64,000 nucleotides of DNA, from NCBI RefSeq assembly GCF_014084125.1, contig NZ_CP048405.1, positions 248,001-312,000 on the forward strand, written 5' to 3'. The stretch's first letter is position 1; each line of letters starts with the position of its first letter. Of this stretch, positions 1-7,940 are shown piece by piece. The position numbers and the translations under genes were made by a program. This stretch comes from Streptacidiphilus sp. PB12-B1b. GTDB taxonomy: Bacteria; Actinomycetota; Actinomycetes; Streptomycetales; Streptomycetaceae. Below the pieces are notes generated by a model. It had not been told where the DNA came from. It was given only the letters and a program-made list of their open reading frames with translations, and searched no databases.

Positions 1-293
1 GCACGGCTGTCCCGAGCACCACCGCGCCTCGACGAAGAACCCCGAGTTCTGGACGGATAAGGTGCAACGAAATCGTCTGCGAGACGCAGGACACCAACCA
101 GCATTTGATGAACGCGGGCTGGACGGTCATCCGCGTATGGGAACACGAGGAAGCTGCCACAGCGGCCGACAGGATCGCGGAGGTACGAGCAGGACAGCCC
201 CGAAGTGAACGGTGGCCGACGCCGACACGCTGGGCGCCAACTGTGCGGTGCGCCTATCACCCCAGGTGGAACCTGAGGTCCGGAGCGTGCTGA
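1..293 (+). pseudogene. Vsr-type mismatch endonuclease remnant, 5' truncated by window edge and frameshifted
   Basis: Two adjacent frames together spell the C-terminal half of a very-short-patch repair endonuclease. Frame 2 from base 2 reads HGCPEHHRASTKNPEFW, the family's metal-site and active-site block. It runs into nonsense, while frame 3 from about base 85 continues with NQHLMNAGWTVIRVWEHE, the family's last beta-strand block. The switch near bases 80-95 needs one extra or two missing bases. Vsr enzymes nick beside T:G mismatches left by cytosine-5 methylation and normally sit beside a DNA methyltransferase, which would be left of the window. The family match is firm. Whether the frameshift is real or a read error cannot be told here. 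Confidence 0.7.
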
Positions 294-550
294 AGAATCA
301 GTGTCGGCGGCGGTTGAACCGTGGTTTCAGAGAGCGTTGACAAGGCGCTCCCGCTGCGCGATTGAAGAAGATCCAGGTGGCGTACGGCCCTGCTTGTAGG
401 TGGCTGAGGCCTCGGCTACCCCGCGGAACGGCTGGTGCCATCGCACGCTCGCGGCTCAACGAGCGGCAGGTCACCGCTCGGCCGACACTTGATTGCGTGA
501 CCAGGCGATCAATCCATAGATCGACGGCGCCCGGCCCAAGCGAAATTGTA

Positions 551-1045
551 GTGCTGCGGCGGTTCGCGGAGGGCAACTCCATCGACGAGCTGACAGGCCT
601 GCTTCATCGCGCTTACTCCGGTCATGCCGCCGAAGGGCGGGTGTTCTTCGCCTCGTACCAGTCCGTCCAGGACACGACCAACCGGCTGCGGGCGGGCGAG
701 TGCTGGCTAGCTGTGCGGGGGAATGAGCTGGTGGGCACCGTAACGGTGGCGGCTCCGTACGAGGCCCCGGTCGGGTACCCGGCCCCTGCAGGTTCGGGGT
801 CGTTCTGGCAGTTGGCGGTGGATCCGTCGCAGCGCGGTACCGGCCTCGGGCAGCGGCTCCTGTCGCTCGCGGAGGAAAGGATCGCCGCCCGGGGGTCTAC
901 GCAGGTGGTCATCGACACGTCGGCCCAGGCCGCCGACCTCGTCGGATGGTATGGCCGACGTGGTTACGTGCCGATCGGGACGTGGCAGTGGGATGTGACC
1001 AACTACGAGAGCGTCGTCCTCTTGAAGGACCTGTCGGCGGCCTGA
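551..1045 (+). CDS. GNAT-family N-acetyltransferase
   Basis: A single GNAT domain of about 164 residues. The acetyl-CoA pyrophosphate-binding motif is visible in FWQLAVDPSQRGTGLGQRLL (a Q-R-G-T-G-L-G core), followed by the C-terminal strand block VVIDTSAQAADLVGWYGRRGY. The open frame extends upstream to 362, but that part is arginine-rich and unlike the family, so I place the start at the GTG at 551. A GTG at 497 is an alternative, and none has a good ribosome binding site. The substrate is unknown. The gene is isolated: it points toward the end of alaS and shares no operon with the genes beside it. Confidence 0.7.
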   Translation: MLRRFAEGNSIDELTGLLHRAYSGHAAEGRVFFASYQSVQDTTNRLRAGECWLAVRGNELVGTVTVAAPYEAPVGYPAPAGSGSFWQLAVDPSQRGTGLGQRLLSLAEERIAARGSTQVVIDTSAQAADLVGWYGRRGYVPIGTWQWDVTNYESVVLLKDLSAA

Positions 1046-1126
1046 TTGCCTTGCGGTGAGCGGTTGGCGGGCGTATCCCCAAGTCGGGGACACACCCGCA
1101 GACCGGCGTCCGACGCCGTGACGGAG

Positions 1127-3781
1127 CTATCGGTCGAGGAGCTGTGCGGCTACCTGAGCGGCAATGGTGAGGGCTTCGTCGAGGGCCTCGATACGGCGCC
1201 CGCCGGCGTTGGCGACGGCTCCCTTGCCACCGGCTCCGCCACCGACGGCGCGGGCCGCAGAGGCGAGGATCTGGCTGGCCTGGGTGTTGGCGGCGTGGAG
1301 GCTGTGGGTGATCGCGGCGGCGAGCAGGGCCTTGCCGTCGTGCTCGGTGCCTAGGACAACGACTGCGTGGTCGCCATTGAGGAGGTCGGCGGTGTTGGTG
1401 GCCAGTGTGCGGAGTTCGGCCGGGCCGAGGTCGGTCATCTTCTCGGCGACGATCCGGCCGCCGGTGACCAGGCGGGCGGATGCCGCGAGCTGCTGGGCAC
1501 GGCTTCGCAGCTCAGCCTCGCGGAGGTGACCGAGTTGCTGCTGGGCGGTGGCCAGGGCGTCGAGGCGCTTGCGGAGGGCGCCCGGGGCGTCAGCCGGCCG
1601 GGTGCCGAGCAGGGTGGAGAGTTCTTCGAGGAGGCGGCGTTCGGTGTCGTAGTAGTCCAGGGCGTCGCGGCCGGTGAGGGCTTCGATGCGGCGGAGGTTG
1701 GAGCCGATCGAGGCTTCGCCGAGGATGCGGACGGGGCCGGCGTTGGAGCCGTGGCCGACGTGGGTGCCGCCGCAGAGTTCGCGGGAGAAGTCGCCGATGT
1801 CGACGATGCGGACGTGGTCGCCGTACTTCTCGCCGAACAGGGCCGTGGCGCCTGCGGCCTCCGCGTCGGCGCGGGAGGCGGTCCAGATGCGGACTTCGGG
1901 GTCGTCGAGGAGGTGGTCGTTGACCAGGGTCTCGATGGCGGCCAGTTGGGTGGGGTCGACGGCGGAGAAGTGGGTGAAGTCGAAACGCAGGCGGCTGGCG
2001 TCGACGAGGGAGCCGTGCTGGTGGGCGTGGTCGCCGAGGGTGCGGCGGAGCATGGCGTGCAGGACGTGGGTGGCGGAGTGGGAGCGGGCGACCGCGTCGC
2101 GGCGGCGGCCGTCGACGGCGGCTTCGGTCAACTCGCTGGTGCGGACCTCGCCTTCGACGACGCGGACGGTGTGGACGTGGAAACCCTCCAGGCCGAGCTT
2201 GGTGTCCAGGACTTCCAGGACAGCGCCGTCGGTGGTGCGGATGGTACCGGTGTCGCCGACCTGGCCGCCGGACTCGGCGTAGAACGGGCTGCGGTTCAGG
2301 ACGAGTTCGACGGTGTCGCCCTGTTCGGCGGCGGGCACGACGGTGCCGTTGCCGATGAGGCCGAGGATGGTGGCTTCGGCGTTGAGCCGGTCGTAGCCGA
2401 CGAAGTCGGTGCGGCCGTGCTGGGCGGAGAGTTCGCGGTAAGCGTCCTGGCGTCGGAGGGCTTCGGTGGTCTTGGCCTTGCCGCCTGCCTTGGCTCGTCG
2501 CTGCTGTTCGGTGAGTAGGGCGGCGAAGCGGTCCTCGTCGACGGTCAGGCCGGCGTCGCGGGCGGCCTCGATGGTGAGTTCCACGGGGAAGCCGTAGGTG
2601 TCGTGCAGTTCGAACGCGGTGTCGCCGGCGAGCGAGGGCGATCCGGTACCGCGGGTGTGCGTGATGGCGGCGTCCAGCAGTCGGGTGCCCTGGGTGAGGG
2701 TTCGGGCGAAGGACTCCTCCTCCGAGGTGACGACCTGCTCGATCAGCGAGGAGTGGCCGGCGAGTTCAGGCCAGACGTCGCTGAGGTTGGCGATGACGCT
2801 GGCGGTGGCTTCCGGGAGGGCGGGGCCGGTGATGCCGAGCAGGCGGGCATGCCGGATCGCGCGGCGCATGAGGCGTCGCAGGATGTAGCCGCGTCCGTCC
2901 TTGGCGGGCAGGACGCCGTCGGCGATGAGGAAGGCGACGGAGCGGGCGTGCTCGGTGACGACCTGGAAGGAGACCTTCTCCTCGCCGGTGCCGGGGTATT
3001 CGCGGCCGGCGAGTTCCTGGACGGCCTTCAGGGTGGGCAGGAGCAGGTCGGTGGTGCAGACGTTCTCGACGCCCTGGAGGATCGCGGCGAGGCGGTCGAG
3101 GCCGAGGCCGGTGTCGATGCTCTGCTGGGCGAGGTCGCCGAGGATCGGGAAGTTGCCCTTCTTGTCGCCTTCGCCGCGCTGGGACTGCATGAAGACGAGG
3201 TTCCAGATCTCCATGTAGCGCTCGCCGTCGACGGCGGGGCCGCCTTCGGGGCCGAAGGCGGGGCCACGGTCGTAGTGGAGTTCGGAGGAGGGTCCGCAGG
3301 GGCCGGGGACGCCCATGGACCAGAAGTTGTCGTCCATGCCCAGGCGTTGGATGCGCGAGGCGGGGACGCCGATCTTGCGCCAGAGCTGTTCGGCTTCGTC
3401 GTCGTCCTCGTAGACGGTGACCCAGAGCTGGTCCTTCTCCAAGTTGTAGCCCTGGGTGAGGAGTTCCCAGGCGTAGGCGATGGCGTCGGCCTTGAAGTAG
3501 TCGCCGAAGGAGAAGTTGCCGAGCATCTCGAAGAAGGTGGCGTGCCGGTTGGTGCGGCCGACGTTGTCGATGTCGGAGGTGCGGGCGCACTTCTGGAGGC
3601 TGGTGGCGCGCGGGTGCTCTGGGGTGACCTCGCCCAGGAAGTAGGGCTTGAACTGGTTCATGCCGGCGTTGGCCAGCAGCAGGGTCGGGTCGGAGGGGAT
3701 GAGTGGACTGGACGGGACTTGGCGGTGACCGCGGTTGGTGAAGTAGTCCAGGAAGGTGGAGCGGATCTGCGTCGAGCGCAT
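1127..3781 (-). CDS. alaS: Alanyl-tRNA synthetase (probable additional copy)
   Basis: A full-length 884-residue class IIc synthetase that charges tRNA-Ala with alanine in the cytoplasm. The N-terminal catalytic core carries the class II signatures CARTSDIDNVGRTNRHATFF (residues 65-84) and GLGLDR (about 225). The editing domain has its zinc ligands intact: H568 and H572 in HSATH, C670 and H674 in CGGTH. The C-Ala domain ends with a glycine-rich GGGAGGKGAVANAGG block. The ATG at 3781 has GAGGG upstream. The context is odd: in Streptomyces the housekeeping alaS usually lies among aromatic amino-acid and translation genes, whereas this one is next to accessory genes and close to an integrated element. 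A second, possibly resistance-related, copy is an inference. Confidence 0.93.
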   Translation of the reverse strand: MRSTQIRSTFLDYFTNRGHRQVPSSPLIPSDPTLLLANAGMNQFKPYFLGEVTPEHPRATSLQKCARTSDIDNVGRTNRHATFFEMLGNFSFGDYFKADAIAYAWELLTQGYNLEKDQLWVTVYEDDDEAEQLWRKIGVPASRIQRLGMDDNFWSMGVPGPCGPSSELHYDRGPAFGPEGGPAVDGERYMEIWNLVFMQSQRGEGDKKGNFPILGDLAQQSIDTGLGLDRLAAILQGVENVCTTDLLLPTLKAVQELAGREYPGTGEEKVSFQVVTEHARSVAFLIADGVLPAKDGRGYILRRLMRRAIRHARLLGITGPALPEATASVIANLSDVWPELAGHSSLIEQVVTSEEESFARTLTQGTRLLDAAITHTRGTGSPSLAGDTAFELHDTYGFPVELTIEAARDAGLTVDEDRFAALLTEQQRRAKAGGKAKTTEALRRQDAYRELSAQHGRTDFVGYDRLNAEATILGLIGNGTVVPAAEQGDTVELVLNRSPFYAESGGQVGDTGTIRTTDGAVLEVLDTKLGLEGFHVHTVRVVEGEVRTSELTEAAVDGRRRDAVARSHSATHVLHAMLRRTLGDHAHQHGSLVDASRLRFDFTHFSAVDPTQLAAIETLVNDHLLDDPEVRIWTASRADAEAAGATALFGEKYGDHVRIVDIGDFSRELCGGTHVGHGSNAGPVRILGEASIGSNLRRIEALTGRDALDYYDTERRLLEELSTLLGTRPADAPGALRKRLDALATAQQQLGHLREAELRSRAQQLAASARLVTGGRIVAEKMTDLGPAELRTLATNTADLLNGDHAVVVLGTEHDGKALLAAAITHSLHAANTQASQILASAARAVGGGAGGKGAVANAGGRRIEALDEALTIAAQVAAQLLDR

Positions 3782-4007
3782 GGCGGTATGGCCCTCACGG
3801 AAGAGTCGTGGAGAGGTGGGGGGTGATCACACGCCGAGCCGGGCCGAGAACAGGGACTGAGAGGTTCTCAGTTCTCCAGCTCGACGCAGATAGCTCGCGC
3901 CCCCACGGTGTAGACCATGACTCCAGATCCGTTGCTCACAGGTGGTGCGGCCAGCACTGACAGAACGGTGTGCTGTGGCCGCACCACCAAGAGTAGCGGG
4001 TCCGGTG

Positions 4008-4676
4008 TCAAGATCGCTTGGCTTCTTCTGATCGCTGCCCGATGCCGACCAGAAGGAGCAGTGCGGCGGTGATGTCCAGCGAGTGGGGAAGGACGACGTC
4101 GGCGCCGGCCTGGGCGAGCGCCTCGGGGCCGGCGAAGCCCCAGCCCGCGCCGACGGCGATGACTCCGGCTGCGCGGGCGGCGTGCACGTCGGTCTCCAGG
4201 TCGCCGACGAAGACGGCTTCGCTGGGAGCGACGCCGAGCTGGTCGAGGGCGAGGAGCAGGCCGTCGGGGGCGGGCTTGGGTGTTGCGTCCTCGTAGCAGA
4301 CGACGGTGTCGACCAGGGCGAGGATGTCGGGCGGCAGGAGCCAGGGAAGTCGGCGTCGGCTCCTCAGGGTGATGACGCCGGTTGCCACGCCGAAGGCCCG
4401 CAGTGCGGTGAGCGTCTCGCGGACGTACTGGAAGACCTGGCAGCTGAGGGTGGCGGTGGCCGTGGCGGCGTCCCAGCGGTCCTCGTTGATCTCGCCTTGC
4501 AGTCCCAAGTCGGCCATCACCCGCTGACGCGGGGTGCTCGCCGCGTGGGCGGGAAGGTCGGCAACGGTGACTCGGCGGCCGAGCGCGGAGGTCGCGAAGC
4601 CTGCCAGGGTTGCGAGTTGGGCACTGCGGCTGTCGACGAGAACGCCGTCGAGGTCGAAGAGCACGGCTCGCTTCAC
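4008..4676 (-). CDS. HAD-superfamily hydrolase (phosphoglycolate phosphatase-like)
   Basis: About 222 residues with the HAD nucleophile motif DLDGVLVDS near the N-terminus, a helical cap, the loop-2 threonine region VATGVITLRS, and the acidic motif VFVGDLETDVHAARAAG that binds magnesium. Such enzymes dephosphorylate small sugar or nucleotide phosphates. The GTG at 4676 overlaps the phosphoribosyltransferase stop as GTGA, so translation is probably coupled; a GTG six bases upstream is possible. It is the last gene of the 7563-to-4008 operon. With a phosphoribosyltransferase and a LOG-type phosphoribohydrolase beside it, a nucleotide or ribose-phosphate substrate is a fair guess, not shown. Confidence 0.82.
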   Translation of the reverse strand: MKRAVLFDLDGVLVDSRSAQLATLAGFATSALGRRVTVADLPAHAASTPRQRVMADLGLQGEINEDRWDAATATATLSCQVFQYVRETLTALRAFGVATGVITLRSRRRLPWLLPPDILALVDTVVCYEDATPKPAPDGLLLALDQLGVAPSEAVFVGDLETDVHAARAAGVIAVGAGWGFAGPEALAQAGADVVLPHSLDITAALLLLVGIGQRSEEAKRS

Positions 4677-5224
4677 GTGCACTCACCCGCCCGTGGAGCC
4701 GGTAGGTCTGCCTCGGTGAGCAGGGCGTGCAGGGTGACGCGGTGGTCGGCCAGCATCATCCGGCCGCCGAGGGGGCGCTCCAGGACGCACAGGGCGTCGG
4801 TGACCGGCGCGCCGACCATCCGCAAGGTGCGTGCCATGGTGAGCAGTTGGCCACCCGAGCGGACAACGTCGTCGACGAGCACGGCACGTCGGCCGTCGAC
4901 GGTGGCGCCCTCGATCTGGCGTCGTGAGCCGTAGCGCTTGGGCTGCCGCCGTAGGAAGACGGCGGGCAGGCCGGTGGCGGCGGACAGGGCGACGACGAGG
5001 GGGACGCCGCCCAGCTCGACGCCGGCCAGGACCTCGGCGCTGTCGGGGACGAGGGCTGCCATTGCCGTGGCGGTGTCGCGCAGCAGTGCGGGGTCGCTCG
5101 CGAGGCGGTACTCGTCGAAGTAGGAGTCGAGTTGAGAGCCGGTGGCGAGCTTGAACGGGGCGGTGACGCAGGCGGTTTCGGCGAGCCTGGCCGCGAGGCC
5201 GGCGGGCGCGGAGCTGGTGGTCAT
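4673..5224 (-). CDS. Orotate phosphoribosyltransferase-like protein
   Basis: A 183-residue type I phosphoribosyltransferase. The PRPP-binding motif is VLVDDVVRSGG (residues 115-125), and the OPRT-type flexible loop is seen in FLRRQPKRYGSRRQIEG (about 90-106). Known PyrE proteins attach PRPP to orotate. This copy sits in an accessory operon instead of with pyrimidine genes, so it may act on another base. The ATG at 5224 overlaps the upstream LOG gene as ATGA and has GGAGGAGC before it. The C-terminus overlaps the HAD gene by four bases. Confidence 0.83.
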   Translation of the reverse strand: MTTSSAPAGLAARLAETACVTAPFKLATGSQLDSYFDEYRLASDPALLRDTATAMAALVPDSAEVLAGVELGGVPLVVALSAATGLPAVFLRRQPKRYGSRRQIEGATVDGRRAVLVDDVVRSGGQLLTMARTLRMVGAPVTDALCVLERPLGGRMMLADHRVTLHALLTEADLPAPRAGECT

Positions 5225-5820
5225 GCTCCTCCGATCGGGGCTGTGTCGATGGTGGCGAGTCGGGTGCGGAATGCGTCCGGTGACTCGATGGCACTCAAGA
5301 AGCCGAGGGATCGGGTCGGGGTCTCGAAGAGCCACTTCTCCTCGCGCAGAAAGGCGAGCAGCCGAAGGGCCGTGGGCCCGGTGACGAAGACCGGCACGGG
5401 CCGGATGGTGGTCGCGTAGTAGAGGGCGGCGGTCAGTTCGTGCAGGGTTCCGACGCCTCCGCCCATCGCGACGATCAGATCGGCGTGCTCCAGGTAGTAG
5501 TTGAGGCGGGCACCGAGGTCGGGCAGGTGCACCGAGATGGTGGCGTGCCGGTTGAACGCTCCCCACTCGTCGTGCTTGCCGAGCAGGGTGACCGCGGTGA
5601 CGGTAGCGCCCTGGCCGCCGGCTCCGCGCGCGGCGGCCTCCATAAGTCCGTTGTAGCCGCCATGGAGGAGCGAGTACCCCGCCTGGGCCAGGGTCCGGCC
5701 GATGTCCTCGGCGAGCGCCTCTTCCTCGGCGGAGGCGGGGACGACGCCGCCGAAGAAGACGGCGGTGCGGCCCTCTCGGGCCCGGCTGGCGGCCGGGCCC
5801 GAGAGGTGGAGTGCGTTCAC
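5221..5820 (-). CDS. LOG-family protein (nucleoside-monophosphate phosphoribohydrolase type)
   Basis: A 199-residue Rossmann-like LOG/lysine-decarboxylase-annotated family protein. The signature PGGxGTxxE appears as MGGGVGTLHE, with the nucleotide-binding start TAVFFGG and the LLHGGYNGLMEAAARGA block. Known members cleave base from nucleoside 5'-monophosphates such as cytokinin ribotides. The GTG at 5820 overlaps the nucleotidyltransferase stop as GTGA. Its position between a nucleotidyltransferase and a phosphoribosyltransferase suggests one pathway on nucleotides. The substrate is not evident. Confidence 0.85.
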   Translation of the reverse strand: MNALHLSGPAASRAREGRTAVFFGGVVPASAEEEALAEDIGRTLAQAGYSLLHGGYNGLMEAAARGAGGQGATVTAVTLLGKHDEWGAFNRHATISVHLPDLGARLNYYLEHADLIVAMGGGVGTLHELTAALYYATTIRPVPVFVTGPTALRLLAFLREEKWLFETPTRSLGFLSAIESPDAFRTRLATIDTAPIGGA

Positions 5821-6701
5821 ACCAGTTCCAGGTAGGTGCGGTAGGCGGCGACGGCCTCGCGCAGCCTGTCGAGTGCCTCCGGGCAGGCCCGGTCCACCAG
5901 GTCGAGGACACGCTCGATCGCGGCGTCGACGTCCCCGGCCAGCGGGATCGCCGGCCCGTTGATCGCCGCGTCCAGGTCGCCCAGGCAGGCCCGGCCGATC
6001 GGCGTGACGGCGATCTCCTCGCGCAGCTGGTACCAGCCCCAGTACCGGGAGTTGGGGGCGAGGGCGGTCTTGATGAGGTCCTTCGTGGCGGTGTGCAGCC
6101 GGTGCCACTCGGCGTACGCGACGAACCGCTGGCCGCGCTTGATGCGCTTGTGCAGCAGCACGGCCAGCACCAGGTGCTCGATCAGCAGCTCGGTGGAGGT
6201 ACGCGGCCGGGCGAGGAACTCGGCGGTGAAGTGTTCGGCCACCGCGACAGCTTCCAGTCCGCTGGGAGCCGGCTGGCGGTCGAGGAGTGAGGCGGTGGCG
6301 ACCGTCGCCCGCAGGTGCGGGATGCGCGAGGAGGGCGCGAGGTAGAGGTCGATCTGGTGCAGCCGGCCCTCGTACGGGATGAGGAAGACCGTCCCGACCC
6401 CGCCGAGGTCGGCGACGATCGTGTCGCGCCAGCCGGGCAGCAGCGCGCCGGCCTCGATGGACATCAGGTCGTCCAACGCGCTCACGAAGGCGGGCAGCTG
6501 GGCGTCGTCAATCCCGGCAACGAAGTCGACATCCGAGAGGCGGTCGGCGGTGCCGTGGGCCAGCGAGCCGCGGACCATCAGGTGGGTCACCGCCGGGGAG
6601 GCGGCGAGGATGTCGGCGAGCTTCGTCAGGAGGGGAAGCTGGGCCGGGCGGTTGGCCTGGGTGAGTTCGGCCAGGTGCAGGGCCGGAACCAGGGTGGGCA
6701 T
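5817..6701 (-). CDS. Nucleotidyltransferase-domain protein
   Basis: 294 residues. The polymerase-beta-like signature is RGSLAHGTADRLSDVDF (about residues 44-60): a GS followed by the D-x-D that holds metal. A helical C-terminal half follows. Relatives include aminoglycoside adenylyltransferases and tRNA or toxin-antitoxin nucleotidyltransferases; this one is not close enough to any to name a target. The start at 6701 has AAGGGAGAA upstream. It follows the AspH-like gene by 37 bases and overlaps the LOG gene by four. Confidence 0.78.
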   Translation of the reverse strand: MPTLVPALHLAELTQANRPAQLPLLTKLADILAASPAVTHLMVRGSLAHGTADRLSDVDFVAGIDDAQLPAFVSALDDLMSIEAGALLPGWRDTIVADLGGVGTVFLIPYEGRLHQIDLYLAPSSRIPHLRATVATASLLDRQPAPSGLEAVAVAEHFTAEFLARPRTSTELLIEHLVLAVLLHKRIKRGQRFVAYAEWHRLHTATKDLIKTALAPNSRYWGWYQLREEIAVTPIGRACLGDLDAAINGPAIPLAGDVDAAIERVLDLVDRACPEALDRLREAVAAYRTYLELV

Positions 6702-6738
6702 GCGCGTTCTCCCTTCGAGAGGTACGAGCAGGGCGGGA

Positions 6739-7563
6739 TCAGTCCGTGAGGGCGAGGAGGTGCTTCTTGGCCGTCGTCCAGCGCGTCGCGGCCTCCATGT
6801 CGCCGAGCGAGGTGTGCAGTTCGGCGATCAGGTCGTAGACGGTGCCCTCGGGCAGGGCGTAGGCGTAGAAGAGCCGCAGCAGCATCCGCTCGGCCGCCTC
6901 GGTGTAGCCCAGGGCGGCCATTCCCCTTGCGGTCTCCAGCCGTTCGGCGAGGACCGCCGGGTCCGCGGTGGGCAGCGATTCGGCGGCCGTGGGGTGCAGG
7001 GCCGGGCGCCGCGCGAGCCGGTGGTAGGCGTCGTCGGCGTAGACGTCGGCGATGAGGTGGATGCGGTCGGGGCCGAGCAGGTTGCAGACCCCGTGGGCGT
7101 AGGTCGGCGTGAGCCGCCAGATCCGGCCCCCGGCCATGTGCACCTTCGTGCCGCCGGTGACCAGGAACGCGGAGGTGTTGGTGTGCAGGGGGATGTGCAG
7201 GCGGTGCCGCTCGACCTGTTCGAGTTCGTCGTAGTCGCGGTGCTCCCAGAGGAAGGCGTTGGCCTCCAAGCGGGCCAGGCGCACCCACATGTAGTTCAGG
7301 CCCAGTTCCGCCAGCAGCGCGGCTGTGGCCGGCATCTGCTCCAGCAGTTGGGTCGGCTGGGCGGCGCAGTCGCCGATCGTCACGTCGCCGGCGTCGCCGG
7401 AGGCGTTCATCAGCGAGGTCGTCCACCAGCCGCCGGACTGGTAGGCGCCGTATTCGGCCTTCCATGGAGCCTGGGTGGTCAGGGCCTCCTGGCGCACGCG
7501 TTCGAGCTGCGTGAAGTCCAGGGTGTCCAGCTGGGCGATCTGCCCGGTCAAGGTGCTGTCCAT
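6739..7563 (-). CDS. Aspartyl/asparaginyl beta-hydroxylase-like Fe(II)/2-oxoglutarate oxygenase
   Basis: 274 residues. Iron ligands are visible as H108 and D110 in WEHRD, with the distal His near 157 in AHGVCN. An Arg in GPDRIHLIAD is placed to bind 2-oxoglutarate. The strand RLHIPLHTN (121-129) is typical of the AspH/proline-hydroxylase branch, which hydroxylates amino acids or peptides. I start at the ATG at 7563, which has GGGAGGG before it; the frame runs on upstream but without family features. It is the first gene of a five-gene operon and faces a divergent regulator. Confidence 0.82.
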   Translation of the reverse strand: MDSTLTGQIAQLDTLDFTQLERVRQEALTTQAPWKAEYGAYQSGGWWTTSLMNASGDAGDVTIGDCAAQPTQLLEQMPATAALLAELGLNYMWVRLARLEANAFLWEHRDYDELEQVERHRLHIPLHTNTSAFLVTGGTKVHMAGGRIWRLTPTYAHGVCNLLGPDRIHLIADVYADDAYHRLARRPALHPTAAESLPTADPAVLAERLETARGMAALGYTEAAERMLLRLFYAYALPEGTVYDLIAELHTSLGDMEAATRWTTAKKHLLALTD

Positions 7564-7909
7564 CAGTTCCCTCCCGTTGCCGGCCCTCCGAAGGGCGGCC
7601 GGTAAGCACGTGGTGCTGGATGGGTTCGCTCGGATGGTGCTGACCCGAGCTGATCTCACGCTTCGCTGTCGGGGATTCACGGAAAGCGAAGTGTCGTTCA
7701 GCATGGCGCCGGGTCGGGAGGCGTCGATACGACGCGGTTGCCGTCGCGGGGCCGCCGTCATTCCGGGCCGGTCCGGGGGCCTGCGTCATGGTGCGTCAGG
7801 ACCGCCGTCATGGCTGCCGTCATCTCGGCAGCGCGACCGCCAAGGGGGTTTCCTGTCGACCGGCCGGGGCTATCGTCAGAACAGACGAACGGGGACCGGA
7901 GAGGACCTG
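7564..7909. promoter_or_regulatory. Divergent promoter region between the AspH-like operon and the TPR-type regulator
   Basis: About 346 bases with no supported gene. On the plus strand a TATCGT hexamer near 7869-7874 lies about 35 bases before the next ATG and could be a -10 element; no clear -35 is seen. Both flanking genes start here, so regulation of the operon by the neighbouring regulator is likely but only inferred. Confidence 0.45.
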
Positions 7910-7936
7910 ATGTGGCTGAATCTCCCACGCTTTTAG
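7910..7936 (+). CDS. Possible eight-codon upstream ORF
   Basis: ATG to TAG encodes MWLNLPRF. It is preceded at a good distance by GGAGAGG, the best ribosome binding site in the region, and its stop lies four bases before the TTG taken as the regulator start. The layout suggests either a short leader peptide that feeds ribosomes to the regulator or a mis-assigned start. It is too short to judge by composition. Confidence 0.35.
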   Translation: MWLNLPRF

Positions 7937-7940
7937 GGTC

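Noticed and set aside
1367-2518. Long plus-strand frame opposite alaS
   Set aside because: Composition shadow of alaS; no ribosome site and repetitive Gly/Val/Ala sequence.
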